Positions 1 to 9,020 of a stretch of 64,000 nt of DNA are shown in pieces. Each line of letters starts with the position of its first letter. Positions within the stretch are counted from its first letter, which is position 1. The notes beneath the pieces were generated by a model, which saw nothing but the letters and a program-made list of their open reading frames with translations, ran no database searches and was not told the DNA's origin. Both the position numbers and the translations under genes were made by a program. Origin of the DNA: SXTU01 sp964496695. Its GTDB lineage: Bacteria; Verrucomicrobiota; Verrucomicrobiia; Limisphaerales; SXTU01. The stretch is from contig CAZCBE010000001.1 in the NCBI GenBank assembly GCA_964496695.1, positions 186,001 to 250,000 on the forward strand. The letters are read 5' to 3'.

Positions 1-502
1 GGGCCGCGCTCCGCCGTCGTGCGGGGGCAGTGTCAAGATGCGCCCGGATGCATTGGGTGCAGCTTGACACCCGCACCATCCGACAGCGACGCGCTCCGGT
101 CTCCCTCTCCTCCATGGAATGGAGGAGAGGGCCGGGGATAGGAGGTGCGTTACGTCGAAGCACTGTCGAAGCCCCCCTCTCCCCCTACCCTCCCGCTCGT
201 GCCTCGCAGGGCGAGGGGGTTCATCTCCGGTGGTGCGTATGCCAAGGTGCGCCCGCACGCATTATGGAGTGCGGCGAGTTCTCGCCGCTGCGACTTGTCG
301 CCGTCGAAGACCGACGGACTATCTGCGGAGCGCGGCCCTCCGGGCCGCAGCGGCTGGAAGCAGGGAACGACGTAGGAATGCCCGGAGCACTTTCTGCAAG
401 TGGCCGCTGCGGCCCGGAGGCCGCGCTCCGAGGGCAGTCCAAACAAAAACGGCGTCCCGTTGCCGGGACGCCGTTCGTTGAATTTGCGTTGAGCCGCGTG
501 GC
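1..502. other. Intergenic region with palindromic repeats
   Basis: No convincing gene. It holds a perfect 11-bp inverted repeat with a 3-nt loop (105-115/119-129) of the CTCTCC...GGAGAG kind that recurs at 4.5, 18.5, 41.3 and 63.5 kb. One arm of the GGAGTGCGGCGAGTTCTCGCC repeat lies at 264-306; here I see no opposite arm. The gap terminator lies at 441-475. Open frames here on both strands are repeat-derived and lack any family resemblance. Confidence 0.7.
441..475 (-). terminator. Rho-independent terminator of gap
   Basis: Read on the minus strand, a perfect 12-bp stem (475-464 with 459-448) closes a 4-nt loop and is followed by TTTGTTT. It starts 28 bp past the GAPDH stop codon, so it is well placed to end that transcript. 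Confidence 0.85.
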
Positions 503-1552
503 TTACAGGCCCTTGCCGATGATGTATTTCACCAGGTCGCCGACGCGATTGCTGTAGCCCCACTCGTTGTCATACCAGCTCACGAGCTTGAAGAAGCGGC
601 TGTTGAGTTCCACGCCCGAGGTCGAGTCGTAGATCGAGCTGTGCTTGTCGTGGATGAAGTCGGTGCTCACCACTTCGTCGCTGGTGTAGTCGAGGACGCC
701 CGCGAGGTAGGTTTCGCTGGCCTTCTTCATGAGCGCGTTGATTTCCTTCAGCGAGGTCTCCTTCACCGTGCGGACGGTGAGGTCCACCACGGAGACGGTC
801 GGCACGGGGACGCGGAAGGCGACGCCGGTGAGCTTGCCCTTTACTTCGGGGCAGACCAAGGCCGTGGCCTTGGCGGCACCGGTGGAGCTGGGGATGACGT
901 TCTGCGCCGCGGTGCGGCCGCCCTTCCAGTCCTTCTTGCTCGGGCCGTCCACGGTCTTCTGCGTGGCGGTGTAGGCGTGGACGGTGGTCATCAGGCCTTC
1001 CTCGATGCCGATGCCTTCCTTGAGGAGAACGTGAACGACGGGCGCGAGGCAGTTCGTGGTGCAGCTCGCGTTGGAGATGATGTTGTGCGCGGCGGCATCG
1101 TATTTCTCATGGTTCACGCCCATCACGATGGTGATGTCCTCACCCTTGGCCGGGGCCGAGATGATGACCTTCTTCGCACCGGCGACGAGGTGGCCCTTGG
1201 CCTTTTCCGCCTCGGTGAAGAGGCCGGTGGACTCGATCACGATGTCCACGCCCAGCGCCTTCCAGGGCAGCTCGGCGGGGGACTTCGCGGACACGACGCG
1301 GATCTCCGCACCGTTCACGATGAGAATGTCGTCCTCGATCTTGTCGGCGGCGGACTTCTTGGACCCGACCGTGCCGCTGAAGCGGCCCTGGGTGGAGTCA
1401 TACTTGAGCAGGTAGGCGAGGTTGTCCGCCGGGACAATGTCACCGACCGCGACGACTTCGACTTCCTTGCCGACGAGCCCCTGCTCGACCATTGCGCGGA
1501 AGACGAGGCGGCCGATGCGGCCGAATCCGTTGATTGCAACTTTCACTGCCAT
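503..1552 (-). CDS. gap: Type I glyceraldehyde-3-phosphate dehydrogenase
   Basis: Cytosolic glycolytic enzyme that converts glyceraldehyde-3-phosphate, NAD+ and phosphate to 1,3-bisphosphoglycerate. The 349-residue protein has the usual length. It starts with the Rossmann motif NGFGRIGR (residues 8-15). Asp38 lies at the end of the second strand, which fits NAD rather than NADP use. The active-site block SNASCTTNCLAP places the catalytic Cys at 164, and HAYTATQ supplies the active-site His. The WYDNEWGYSNR block is near the C-terminus. The ATG at 1552 matches the family N-terminus, although no strong Shine-Dalgarno is visible. It is monocistronic, with a terminator just downstream. Confidence 0.98.
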   Translation of the reverse strand: MAVKVAINGFGRIGRLVFRAMVEQGLVGKEVEVVAVGDIVPADNLAYLLKYDSTQGRFSGTVGSKKSAADKIEDDILIVNGAEIRVVSAKSPAELPWKALGVDIVIESTGLFTEAEKAKGHLVAGAKKVIISAPAKGEDITIVMGVNHEKYDAAAHNIISNASCTTNCLAPVVHVLLKEGIGIEEGLMTTVHAYTATQKTVDGPSKKDWKGGRTAAQNVIPSSTGAAKATALVCPEVKGKLTGVAFRVPVPTVSVVDLTVRTVKETSLKEINALMKKASETYLAGVLDYTSDEVVSTDFIHDKHSSIYDSTSGVELNSRFFKLVSWYDNEWGYSNRVGDLVKYIIGKGL

Positions 1553-1667
1553 AGTTCGTGTTCGTTAAGGTTCGTGTCCGGGATGAGGTCAGATACCAAC
1601 AGGGGGCGGATGGTAGTGGCGAAGGGAAGTGCGTCAACGAGTAAATCCCGGTGGGCACGGGTTTTGC

Positions 1668-1737
1668 GGAGCGCCGGTCTCCGACCCGGCGTTAATCGGC
1701 TGCCCATGAACGCGCCGGGTCAGAGACCGGCGCTCCA
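1668..1737. repeat. Inverted-repeat element, family E copy 1
   Basis: Arms GGAGCGCCGGTCTCCGACCC and GGGTCAGAGACCGGCGCTCC face each other across about 30 bp. A second copy with the same ends lies at 45733-45798. Both sit in intergenic gaps beside gene ends. Confidence 0.75.
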
Positions 1738-1744
1738 CGCGCTG

Positions 1745-2632
1745 CTACTTCTTCAGCCGCTGCTCGAAGTAGGCGATCAGCGCCGCCTCGGCCTTCTCCG
1801 CGTCCGCGCCCTTGAAGCCGTGGCCAGCACCTTCCATGGTGATCAGTTCCACCGGCACGCCGCAGGCCGTGAGCCGGTCGCGCATCCACACGGCCTGCTC
1901 GAAGGCCACATATTTGTCCTCGGTGCCGTGGATGATGAGCGTGGGCGCGGCGTTGGGCGTGACCCAGTTCAGCGGGCTGGACTGGATGTGCTTCGCGCGG
2001 GCGGTGTCCACATCGCCGCCGAGCCACATGGGCAGCACGACGTGCGCATCCACGCTCTTGCCGTAGGACTTGGTGAAATCGCTCGGGCCATAGACGTTCA
2101 CCACGCAGGTCACCGCGCTGGAGAAGCCCGGATTGTCCGCGCCCTCGAAGTCCTTCACGCCCGCCGTCACGCCGAGGAACTGCGCGAGGTGCCCGCCCGC
2201 CGAGCCGCCAGTCACGCCGATGCGGTCCGGGTTGATGCCATGCTTCGCGGCGTTGGCGCGCAGCCAGCGCACGGCGGCCTTGGTGTCGTGAATCGCCGCC
2301 GGAAACTGGTGCATCGGCGCGAGCCGATAGCTGATGGTGGCGGCCACAAAACCCTTCTGGGCGAGCGTGAGGCAGAGCTTGTTGTAGCCCTCGCGGCTGC
2401 CCGCGCGGAAGCCGCCGCCGTGGATGCACAACACGGCAGGGAGCGGCCCGCTCGCGTTCTTGGGCCGGGCAATATTGAGCTGCATCCGCGCGCCGCCCGC
2501 CTCCGCGTAAGTGATGTCGCGCTCGAAGGTGACGTTGTCGGGGATGGCGAGTTCGGCGGCGTATGATGAAAAGGCGGCGAAGCCCAGCAACAGCATGAGG
2601 AGAGCGGCGCGGCGAGTCGTCATGGTGAACAT
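1745..2632 (-). CDS. Secreted alpha/beta-hydrolase (esterase/lipase, BD-FAE-like)
   Basis: Probable exported carboxylesterase of the hormone-sensitive-lipase type. From the ATG at 2632 (or 2623) it is 295 residues with a Sec signal peptide (about 1-26, hydrophobic LLMLLLGFAAFSSYAAE). The oxyanion motif HGGG is at 71-74, the nucleophile elbow GGSAGGHLA at 142-150 (Ser144), and the later HGTEDKYV and GAGHGF supply the Asp and His of the triad. An upstream in-frame start at 2764 falls inside a palindromic repeat (2740-2835), so I reject the longer form. Such hydrolases in Verrucomicrobia often act on acetylated polysaccharides; the substrate here is unknown. Confidence 0.9.
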   Translation of the reverse strand: MFTMTTRRAALLMLLLGFAAFSSYAAELAIPDNVTFERDITYAEAGGARMQLNIARPKNASGPLPAVLCIHGGGFRAGSREGYNKLCLTLAQKGFVAATISYRLAPMHQFPAAIHDTKAAVRWLRANAAKHGINPDRIGVTGGSAGGHLAQFLGVTAGVKDFEGADNPGFSSAVTCVVNVYGPSDFTKSYGKSVDAHVVLPMWLGGDVDTARAKHIQSSPLNWVTPNAAPTLIIHGTEDKYVAFEQAVWMRDRLTACGVPVELITMEGAGHGFKGADAEKAEAALIAYFEQRLKK

Positions 2633-2739
2633 TTCGGCCAATCTGCCAGCCCATGGGGAGGCGTGCCAGTCTGGTTTTCTCAAACGAAAGCCTCGGTGGC
2701 GGTGTAGGTGACGAAGCGTGCGCAGGACATGTGCGTCAG

Positions 2740-2835
2740 GCGCGCGGCGTTCACGCCGCTTCAACGTGATGCGCTCTTTGGGGATCGCGAGCGGTGAGGC
2801 GTTCGAACGATGAAGCGGCTTGAAGGCCGCGCGCC
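2740..2835. repeat. Paired palindromic repeat, family B copy 1
   Basis: Left arm 2740-2766 and right arm 2808-2835 are inverted copies built around GCGGCGTTCACGCCGC and GCGGCTTGAAGGCCGC. The same layout occurs at 19941-20036, 30584-30880 and 58853-58946. Confidence 0.85.
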
Positions 2836-2878
2836 GGAGACGTTGCGACCGCTCGCACCAGCTTTCAGCAATGCCAGT

Positions 2879-4273
2879 TTACTTCGCCGGGGCGACGAAA
2901 ACCTTCGGCATCAGCGCCTGCACGGCGTCCATGATGCGCGTTTCCTGCGTGCCGTCGAAGCGGTTGGGGCGGTTGTAATAGACCATCGCGCCGGCCGCCT
3001 CGTAGCCGCCTTCGTCCCAGACGCGGCGCGAGGGGATGTAGCAGGGCACGTCATTTGCGTAGCTGTTCACCCAGACGCGCTGACCGTCGAACTCGCGCTT
3101 GATGCGCAGGCCGTAGTCCACCACGACCTCACCCGGCAGAAAGACCATCGCGAGATCGCTGCCGAAGCTCCAGACCTGCACGAGATACGGCAGGGTCGCT
3201 GGAATCTTGCCTCCTTCGTCCAACGTCTTGAGCGCGAACTGCGCGCGCAGCCCATCAGCTCCGGGCTTCTTCGCCGTGGCTTCCCACTGGGCGCGCGTGG
3301 GCAGCTTGTCGAACGGCAGCTCAATGCGCCGGGTCACGCCGGTGAGCGGGCCTTCGAGCGCGGTGAACTTGCCTTCCTTGAGCAGCCGCGCCGCTTCGTC
3401 GGCTAGCGACTGGCCATGCTTGTTCGCCAGTTCGTAGGTGCCGCGCGGGTAGGGATTCTGGTCCGCGCCGCAGCCGATGGCCGTGAGCGCGACCACGCCC
3501 GGATGCGCCTTCTCGATGGCGAACTGCGCGCAACCCGCCCAGTCCGCGTGCAGCTTGTTGAAGCCGCTGGTCGTGCAGTGGCAGGCGTAGTTCACCAGCA
3601 CGGCGCGGAGGATACCCTCGGGCGAGGTCACGCGGAGCAACGGCAGGTCGTGGTCCACGGGACCGTCAGGGTGTTGCGCGTTCTGATAGCCGGTGGGCGT
3701 GGGCTTGCGGCGGTTCGAGGCGAACTTCACTTCGCCTTTCGTCCAGGCGAGTTGCGCGGGCTTGCGGTCCGCGAGCGCGGCGAGGGCGAGTTGTTCCAGC
3801 TTGTCGGTAAACTCGCGGGTGTAGCGGTCAATCGTGCGCTGGTGATCGGGCGGGATGGGTATGCCGAAGATGGTGGGCAGCACGCCGTTGAGCATCGGCG
3901 CGGAGTGCGTGTGGCTGGAGCAGATGGCGAGGCGTTCGCTGGTGACGCGCTTGGCCGCCAGGCGTTTGAGCAGCTCGGTGCGAATCCACTCAGGCACCCC
4001 GCAGTTGTCCACGGTGATGAGGATGAACGGGCCTTCCGCATCGCTCCCGATGGCCAAAGCCTTCGCACGGATGCGTTGCTCGACGCCTTCGGATTCCAGA
4101 CGGCGCCCGCCGTAGCCGTTGAGACGCACCGGATACTCCGGCGTGATGTCCACCTGCACGACGCCGACCAGACGGGTGGGGCTGGCGGCGGCTTCGGGCC
4201 GCGTGTGCGTGCAGGCGGAAAGGCTGGCGAGCGCGAGGCAGAAGGCGAGGCGAAGCAAAGTGCGGCGGAGCAT
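2879..4273 (-). CDS. Neutral/alkaline non-lysosomal ceramidase-like lipoprotein
   Basis: Putative exported hydrolase related to the N-terminal domain of neutral ceramidase, which cleaves N-acyl bonds of ceramide. From the ATG at 4273 it has 464 residues. A lipoprotein signal ends at the lipobox LASLSAC (Cys21). The DITP...LNGYGGR start and the SSHTHSAP block (119-126) carry the zinc-ligand histidines of the family, and CHCTTSG and GCGADQNPYPRG are further family-like blocks. It lacks the C-terminal Ig-like domain of true ceramidases, so the substrate may be a different amide or ester. The extension upstream to 4396 has no signal character and is rejected. Confidence 0.88.
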   Translation of the reverse strand: MLRRTLLRLAFCLALASLSACTHTRPEAAASPTRLVGVVQVDITPEYPVRLNGYGGRRLESEGVEQRIRAKALAIGSDAEGPFILITVDNCGVPEWIRTELLKRLAAKRVTSERLAICSSHTHSAPMLNGVLPTIFGIPIPPDHQRTIDRYTREFTDKLEQLALAALADRKPAQLAWTKGEVKFASNRRKPTPTGYQNAQHPDGPVDHDLPLLRVTSPEGILRAVLVNYACHCTTSGFNKLHADWAGCAQFAIEKAHPGVVALTAIGCGADQNPYPRGTYELANKHGQSLADEAARLLKEGKFTALEGPLTGVTRRIELPFDKLPTRAQWEATAKKPGADGLRAQFALKTLDEGGKIPATLPYLVQVWSFGSDLAMVFLPGEVVVDYGLRIKREFDGQRVWVNSYANDVPCYIPSRRVWDEGGYEAAGAMVYYNRPNRFDGTQETRIMDAVQALMPKVFVAPAK

Positions 4274-4733
4274 GGCGCGAGTGTCGGCAAGGACGGCGCG
4301 GATTGTCAACGAATGGGGCGTGGAATACGCGCCCGCGTCTTCAGGTGCGGTGGCCCTCCGCCGCTTTTGCGTTTGGCTACCTGCATGCCCTGACACGACG
4401 TGCCGAAGCCGAGCGCAGCTCCCCTCGGCCGTTGCGTGCTCGGCATCCTCCCTCTCCCCTCAACGGGGGGAGGGAATGAGGGTGAGGGGTGGGAAGGGCG
4501 AGGACACCCGAATAGCCGTTCGACTTGGAGCGAAGGTTTCGCACTGCTGTGCGCCCAAAGCAATTCGCCCCCCTCACCCCGGCCCACTCCCCGTTGAGGG
4601 GAGTGGGAGATGGTTCGTGCGCGACGGTTGGATTTGGCTGAACACGGTGCTTCGTGGCAGGGCGAGGGAGGCGTGAGGCGGACATGCTTGTCCGCCGGTC
4701 CGATGCGCGTCAAAGCGGACAGGAGTGTCCGCC
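4274..4733. other. Repeat-filled intergenic region
   Basis: No gene. Two inverted copies of the CTCTCCCC...GGGGAG repeat lie at about 4446-4490 and 4567-4612. The element at 4673-4737 (see separate entry) ends inside the recQ stop codon. Confidence 0.6.
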
Positions 4734-4737
4734 TCAC
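4673..4737. repeat. Inverted-repeat element overlapping the recQ stop codon
   Basis: GTGAGGCGGAC (4673-4683) is the exact inverse of GTCCGCCTCAC (4727-4737), and each arm also contains its own small hairpin (GGCGGACATGCTTGTCCGCC). The TGA of recQ (4736-4734) is supplied by the right arm. Confidence 0.75.
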
Positions 4738-6941
4738 TGGCGGTTCTTCAGCGCGCGGAAGATGCGGAGAGGGCCGTAGTCCACGTCGGGCAGCGATTCC
4801 TTCACGCCGGCGATGTTTCCCCAGCCGAACTGGTAAAACGCCTTCGCCGCGCGCGTCTGCTGGTCGGCGCTCATGACCGTGTTGATGTCGAAGGCCTCGC
4901 CCGCCTCCACGGCATCCGCGAGGTGGCCATAGATGGTGCCGGGCTTCACGTCGCGCATCCGGGCGATGTCCTCGATGGTCCGGCCCTGCCGCCAGTAGTG
5001 CAGCGTGGCGACGACCGTCTCGGTGAGCTTGCTGCGCTGCGCGGCGGCAGGCTTCTGCGTGAAGGAGGTGTCGGCGAAGATCTGCTTTGGATTTGCCCGC
5101 AGGTGCGCGGCGATCTCCTCAAGGAATTGCGCGCCGAAGTCCCGGAGCTTGCTCGCGCCCACGCCGCTGATGCGGCTGAACTCGCCCTCGGTCTGCGGGT
5201 AGAGCCGCGCCATCTGCCGCAGCGCCACGTCGGAGAAGATGATGTAGCTGGGCACGGCGCGGGCGTCGGCAAGTTCCTTGCGGAGGCGGCGCAGCTTCTC
5301 GAAGAGCAGTTCGTCGCAGGCGATCTCGCCGACATGGCTGACGATCTTGTCCGGCGCGGCGACGGGCTTGGTCAGCGTGATCTTGGTGCGTGCGGTCAGG
5401 ACGGCGCGGCCTTCGTTGGTCAGTTCGACGACGGGGAATTTGTCCGTGGTCTGGCGCAGATAGCCGAGGCGGATAAGTTCGCGCCCGATGGCCGCCCACT
5501 CGTTGCGCGTGTGCTCGTGGCCGATGTTGTAGGTGGTGAGGTTCTGGTGGCCCCACTTGAGCACGCGCTCGCTCTGCGCGCCGGTGAGCACCTCGATGAT
5601 GTGGTTCAGCCCCACGCCGAAGCTGCCCGCCTGCCGGATGCGGAACACGCAGGACATGAACTTCTGCGCAGCCACGGTGCCGTCGAAGGTGGCGCGCGGG
5701 GTCAGGCAGTTGTCGCACGCGCCGCAGTTGGATGTTCCGGCCTCAGCCGGTTCGTCGCCCGAGCCGCCTGAAGGCGGGACTCCAAACTCCTCGCCGAAGT
5801 AGGCCAGCAGCTCCACGCGCCGGCAGCCGGAGCACTCGGCGTAGTGGACCATCTGGCTCAACTGCTCGCGCGCGATGACCTGCTCGGCGGGTGGCTTCTC
5901 GCTGATGAAGCCCAGGTATTTCTGCACGTCGCCGGGGCTGAAGAGGAGGACGCACTCGCTGGGCAGGCCGTCGCGGCCCGCACGGCCGGTCTCTTGGTAA
6001 TAGCCCTCGATGTTCTTGGGCAGATCGTAGTGGATGACGAAGCGGACGTTCGGCTTGTTGATGCCCATGCCGAACGCGATGGTCGCGCAGATCACGCGGA
6101 TTTCATCGCGGAGGAAACCTTCTTGATTGGCGGAACGCTCCTCCTTCGGCACCTCGGCGTGATAGGGCGCAGCCTTGATGCCGTCGGCGCGGAGCTTCTC
6201 GGCGAGCGACTCGGCGGTCTTGCGGGCCTGGCAGTAGATGATGCCGCTGTCGCGCGGGTGCGCGCGGAGGAAGTCGAGCACCTGCCCATAGGCACCGGTT
6301 TTGGCGCTGATGCGGTAGGTGAGGTTGGGCCGGTTGAAGCTGGCGACGTAGCGGGCGGGTTCGCGGAGCTGGAGCTGCTCGGCGATGTCCTCGCGCACGC
6401 GCTCCGTGGCCGTAGCGGTGAGCGCCATGAACGGGATCTGCGGGAAGCGGTCGCGGAGCTGGGCGATCTGGCGATACTCGGGCCGGAAGTCGTGGCCCCA
6501 CTCGCTGATGCAGTGCGCCTCATCAATCGCGAAGAGGTTGACGTTCCAGCGCTCGAGATCGGCCAACATGCCGGAGAGCATGAGGCGCTCGGGCGCGGCG
6601 TAGAGGAGGCGGTATTGGCCTTGGTGCAGGCCGCGCAGGCGGGCACGGGCTTCTTCGGCCCCGAGCGAGGAATTCAGAAACGTGGCCGGAACCCCGCTGG
6701 CGGTGAGCGCGTCCACCTGGTCCTTCATCAAGGCGATCAGCGGCGAGACAACGACCGTCAGTCCAGCGCGGGCCAGTGCGGGGAGCTGGAAACAGAGGGA
6801 TTTGCCGCCGCCGGTGGGGAGCAGTGCGAGGACATCCTTCCCGGCCAGCGCGTCGCGGATGATCTCCTCCTGCAACGGGCGGAAGGTGGCGAAGCCGAAG
6901 TATTGCTTCAGCAGCGCGAGGAGATCGGGTGAATCCGGCAT
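4734..6941 (-). CDS. recQ: ATP-dependent DNA helicase RecQ
   Basis: 3'-5' DNA helicase of the RecF repair pathway. The 735-residue product has the Q-motif region FRPLQEEII, Walker A TGGGKS (43-48), DEAH box (140-143), helicase motif VI QETGRAGRDG (316-325) and the RQC zinc site Cys373/406/409/412. HRDC follows at about 530-605, then a C-terminal helix-turn-helix domain (about 640-735) that extends it past E. coli RecQ. The gap Cys373-Cys406 is 33 residues where 17 is usual; the extra 16 residues (about 385-403) are encoded by an intergenic-type repeat. The ATG at 6941 gives a canonical N-terminus; the longer frame upstream is repeat read-through. Confidence 0.96.
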   Translation of the reverse strand: MPDSPDLLALLKQYFGFATFRPLQEEIIRDALAGKDVLALLPTGGGKSLCFQLPALARAGLTVVVSPLIALMKDQVDALTASGVPATFLNSSLGAEEARARLRGLHQGQYRLLYAAPERLMLSGMLADLERWNVNLFAIDEAHCISEWGHDFRPEYRQIAQLRDRFPQIPFMALTATATERVREDIAEQLQLREPARYVASFNRPNLTYRISAKTGAYGQVLDFLRAHPRDSGIIYCQARKTAESLAEKLRADGIKAAPYHAEVPKEERSANQEGFLRDEIRVICATIAFGMGINKPNVRFVIHYDLPKNIEGYYQETGRAGRDGLPSECVLLFSPGDVQKYLGFISEKPPAEQVIAREQLSQMVHYAECSGCRRVELLAYFGEEFGVPPSGGSGDEPAEAGTSNCGACDNCLTPRATFDGTVAAQKFMSCVFRIRQAGSFGVGLNHIIEVLTGAQSERVLKWGHQNLTTYNIGHEHTRNEWAAIGRELIRLGYLRQTTDKFPVVELTNEGRAVLTARTKITLTKPVAAPDKIVSHVGEIACDELLFEKLRRLRKELADARAVPSYIIFSDVALRQMARLYPQTEGEFSRISGVGASKLRDFGAQFLEEIAAHLRANPKQIFADTSFTQKPAAAQRSKLTETVVATLHYWRQGRTIEDIARMRDVKPGTIYGHLADAVEAGEAFDINTVMSADQQTRAAKAFYQFGWGNIAGVKESLPDVDYGPLRIFRALKNRQ
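5730..5789. repeat. Repeat inserted in frame within recQ
   Basis: Two mini-palindromes, CCGGCCTCAGCCGG (5737-5750) and CCGCCTGAAGGCGG (5764-5777). The 22 bases 5763-5784 recur exactly at 61855-61876 in an intergenic gap. In recQ they encode residues rich in Gly, Pro, Ser and Glu between two zinc ligands. Confidence 0.8.
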
Positions 6942-7001
6942 CGGAGTGGCGGGAGGATTTCCGGGCGCGCGGCGGATGGCAAGCGAGTTGATGCGGCAAT
7001 G

Positions 7002-7135
7002 GTAGCGCAAGCCTCCGGCTTGCCGTGCCACCGGCGTCCTCGCCGGCCCGTTGAAGCGAACGAGGCCCGACGGTGCTGCAAACGCGAAGGCCGGCGCGGA
7101 CGCCGGCGATACGGCAAGCCGGAGGCTTGCGCTAC
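7002..7135. repeat. Inverted-repeat element with 25-bp perfect arms (family D)
   Basis: Bases 7002-7026 and 7111-7135 are exact inverse copies (core GCAAGCCTCCGGCTTGCC, itself palindromic). Inner palindromes ACCGGCGTCCTCGCCGG and CCGGCGCGGACGCCGG form a second layer. Related pieces occur at about 8539-8617, 8899-8972 and 56259-56310. Confidence 0.85.
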
Positions 7136-7166
7136 ATGGCGAAGACCGCCCGGGCGAACACCTCGG

Positions 7167-7736
7167 CTACGTCCACTTCGTCACTTCCGGTGCAGGGCGA
7201 GGATGATCCAGGTGATGGAGCACCTCGGGAGGGTGCGTGGCGATACTGTAGAAGTGGCGGTAGTCGGCCTTGGTGAAACGCTGCTCGTAGAGCTGCTCGA
7301 AGACGGCCAGCAGCCGGTCATAGAAGCCGGCGGTGTTCAGAAAGACGACCGGCTTCTGGTGCGACCGGAGCTGCTTGAGCGTGAGGATTTCCATGATTTC
7401 CTCCAGCGTGCCGAAGCCGCCGGGCAAGGCGACGAACGCATCCGCGCGCGATTCCATGATGGCCTTCCGCTCGCGGAGGTCGCGGGTGACGATGAGTTCA
7501 TCCGCCGCTTCGTAGGCGATCTCGCGGTCGCGGAGCGATTGCGGGATGACGCCCAGCACGCGTCCGCCGCCGTGATGCACTGCCTGCGCCAGCCGGCCCA
7601 TCAGGCCGACGCTCGCGCCGCCATAGACCAGCGTGAGCCCGCGCCGGCCGATGAGCGTGCCGAGCTCCACCGCCGCCTCGACGTAGTGCGGGTCAACGGC
7701 GCTGCTGGAGGAGCAATAGACGCAGATGGCGTTCAT
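7167..7736 (-). CDS. LOG family protein (TIGR00730, Rossmann fold)
   Basis: 189 residues, the normal length for the Lonely Guy family, whose characterised members cleave cytokinin riboside or nucleoside 5'-monophosphates to the free base and ribose-5-phosphate. Visible family features are the MNAICVYCSSS start, YGGASVGLMG (38-47), RERKAIM (88-94) and the nucleotide-binding PGGFGTLEE (105-113). In bacteria without a plant host the role is likely nucleotide salvage or housekeeping; that part is inference. Start ATG 7736 is unambiguous. Confidence 0.93.
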   Translation of the reverse strand: MNAICVYCSSSSAVDPHYVEAAVELGTLIGRRGLTLVYGGASVGLMGRLAQAVHHGGGRVLGVIPQSLRDREIAYEAADELIVTRDLRERKAIMESRADAFVALPGGFGTLEEIMEILTLKQLRSHQKPVVFLNTAGFYDRLLAVFEQLYEQRFTKADYRHFYSIATHPPEVLHHLDHPRPAPEVTKWT

Positions 7737-7869
7737 GCGGGAGTGTGGACGGCAAATGGGGCCGGAGGGGAGCCATAAATATGGGGACGAAGTGAGCCGC
7801 AGTGACTCGTTTGATTTGCGCTGTCACCACCACCCGATGCCGAGCGGGTGCTCGGCGCTCTGCCTGAGG

Positions 7870-8421
7870 TCAGAACCGCAGCACCTGAAACTCCGCGTCG
7901 AACCACAGGCCGTTGAAATCAAACTGGAGCCGGGGCGGGTCGAACTCGCCGACGAACCAGGTCACGTCATTGCGTGCCTGCACCAGGCCGCAGAGTTCGT
8001 TGAACATCTCGGGGTCCAGGGCCAGCAGGGAGTAGCGGTCTTCGCGCAGTTCGGCCTTCTTCATCGCGGCACGGAGCTGCTCGGCCTCGGCGGGGGAGCG
8101 CTTCACCACCCAGATCTCGGCGTCATGGCACTTCACGGCCAGCTTGTGGAGCTTGGCGACGGAGCACTCGCCGCACTCGACCCACAGCGCGGGGCGCAGG
8201 GTGTAGTCGAGCTGCACGATGTCGGGGATGAAGGGGATGTCGTCCTGATGGAGGTTGGATTCGAGGGCCAGCCGGGGCCGCCAGAAGATGAGGAAGGCCA
8301 GCAGCTTGAGGGTGACGTGCGCGATCGTCTCCGTCTCGTGCTGCGCAATGAGAATCTTGCGCGGCAGATCCGCCCGCCGCCGGTCTTCGGTGGCCAGATT
8401 GAAAGAGTATTTGGCGCTCAT
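7870..8421 (-). CDS. YaeQ family protein
   Basis: 183 residues from the ATG at 8421. The N-terminal SAKYSFNLATEDRR, the block ETIAHVTLKLLAFLIF and the WVECGE...LHKLAVKCHDAEIWVV stretch match the YaeQ family, which has a PD-(D/E)XK nuclease-like fold but no settled function. The C-terminus is a beta-rich FNGLWFDAEFQVLRF. The frame stays open upstream to 8898 only because it runs through palindromic repeats (giving a tell-tale MECGDLSPLSAG peptide), so that extension is rejected. It stands alone, facing ffh across a repeat-rich gap. Confidence 0.75.
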   Translation of the reverse strand: MSAKYSFNLATEDRRRADLPRKILIAQHETETIAHVTLKLLAFLIFWRPRLALESNLHQDDIPFIPDIVQLDYTLRPALWVECGECSVAKLHKLAVKCHDAEIWVVKRSPAEAEQLRAAMKKAELREDRYSLLALDPEMFNELCGLVQARNDVTWFVGEFDPPRLQFDFNGLWFDAEFQVLRF

Positions 8422-9020
8422 GCGAGCCACGACGGAACGAAGGCCGTCAACCGACCGGGCAGTGTGGGCCAGTTCACGGGCAACGTCAGGCGCAAAAACG
8501 TGGCGGCAGACGGGCGGAAGGAATCTCGCACTACCCCCGAAAGCCGAGCCGGCGCGGACGCCGGCGCTGCGTAGCGCCGGCCTCCGGCCGGCGGTGCCGC
8601 AAGCGTCCCCGCTTGCCCGGTTGGAGCGACGATGGCGAGAGCGGTGCGCATGCGCTGAAGCTCCCGGAGCGCAAGCGGGAACGCGTCCGGGGTGGCCGCA
8701 CGACCGTTGGGGTATGGAGTGCGGCGAGTTCTCGCCGTTCTCCGCAGGCAACTGGTCGCCGTCAAAGTTTGGCGGCTCACTGTGGGCGGGCAGCTCCGGG
8801 CTGGCGCCAGCCGGAAGGCCCGGTGGAACCGGACCCGCTCCGGCCTTCGACGGCGACAAGTCGCCTGCGGAAAGCGGTGACAAGTCACCGCACTCCATAG
8901 CGCGCAGGGACGCTTGCGGCGCGGCCGGCCGGAGGCCCGCGCTAAGTTACGCCCGCGTCCCCGCCGGCCCGATGCGCGAAAGGGCTGGCAGTTTTCGCCC
9001 CGGTTCCTAGATTCCGCCCC
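8422..9020. other. Repeat-rich intergenic region upstream of ffh
   Basis: About 600 bp between divergent genes with no gene of its own. It contains family-D-like GCCGGCGCGGACGCCGGC pieces (8539-8617), a full family A element (8714-8898) and another family-D-like piece (8899-8972). Promoters of both flanking genes must lie here, but I cannot pick a convincing one. Confidence 0.6.
8714..8898. repeat. Paired palindromic repeat, family A copy
   Basis: Left arm 8714-8769 begins ATGGAGTGCGGCGAGTTCTC; right arm 8848-8898 is its inverse with GGTGAC/GTCACC in place of GGCGAG/CTCGCC, so the hairpin is kept by paired changes. Each arm has two hairpins separated by TTTCCGCAG. Other copies: 18660-18845, 53365-53553, single arm 264-306. 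Confidence 0.88.

Noticed and set aside
641..2566. Long 641-codon plus-strand frame across gap and the esterase
   Set aside because: Antisense shadow of two clear genes in high-GC DNA; no family resemblance.
2633..2764. Longer start for the esterase
   Set aside because: It begins inside a family B palindrome and would bury the signal peptide.
8422..8898. N-terminal extension of the YaeQ-like protein
   Set aside because: The frame is open only because family A repeats have no stops in it; the peptide MECGDLSPLSAG is the translated repeat.
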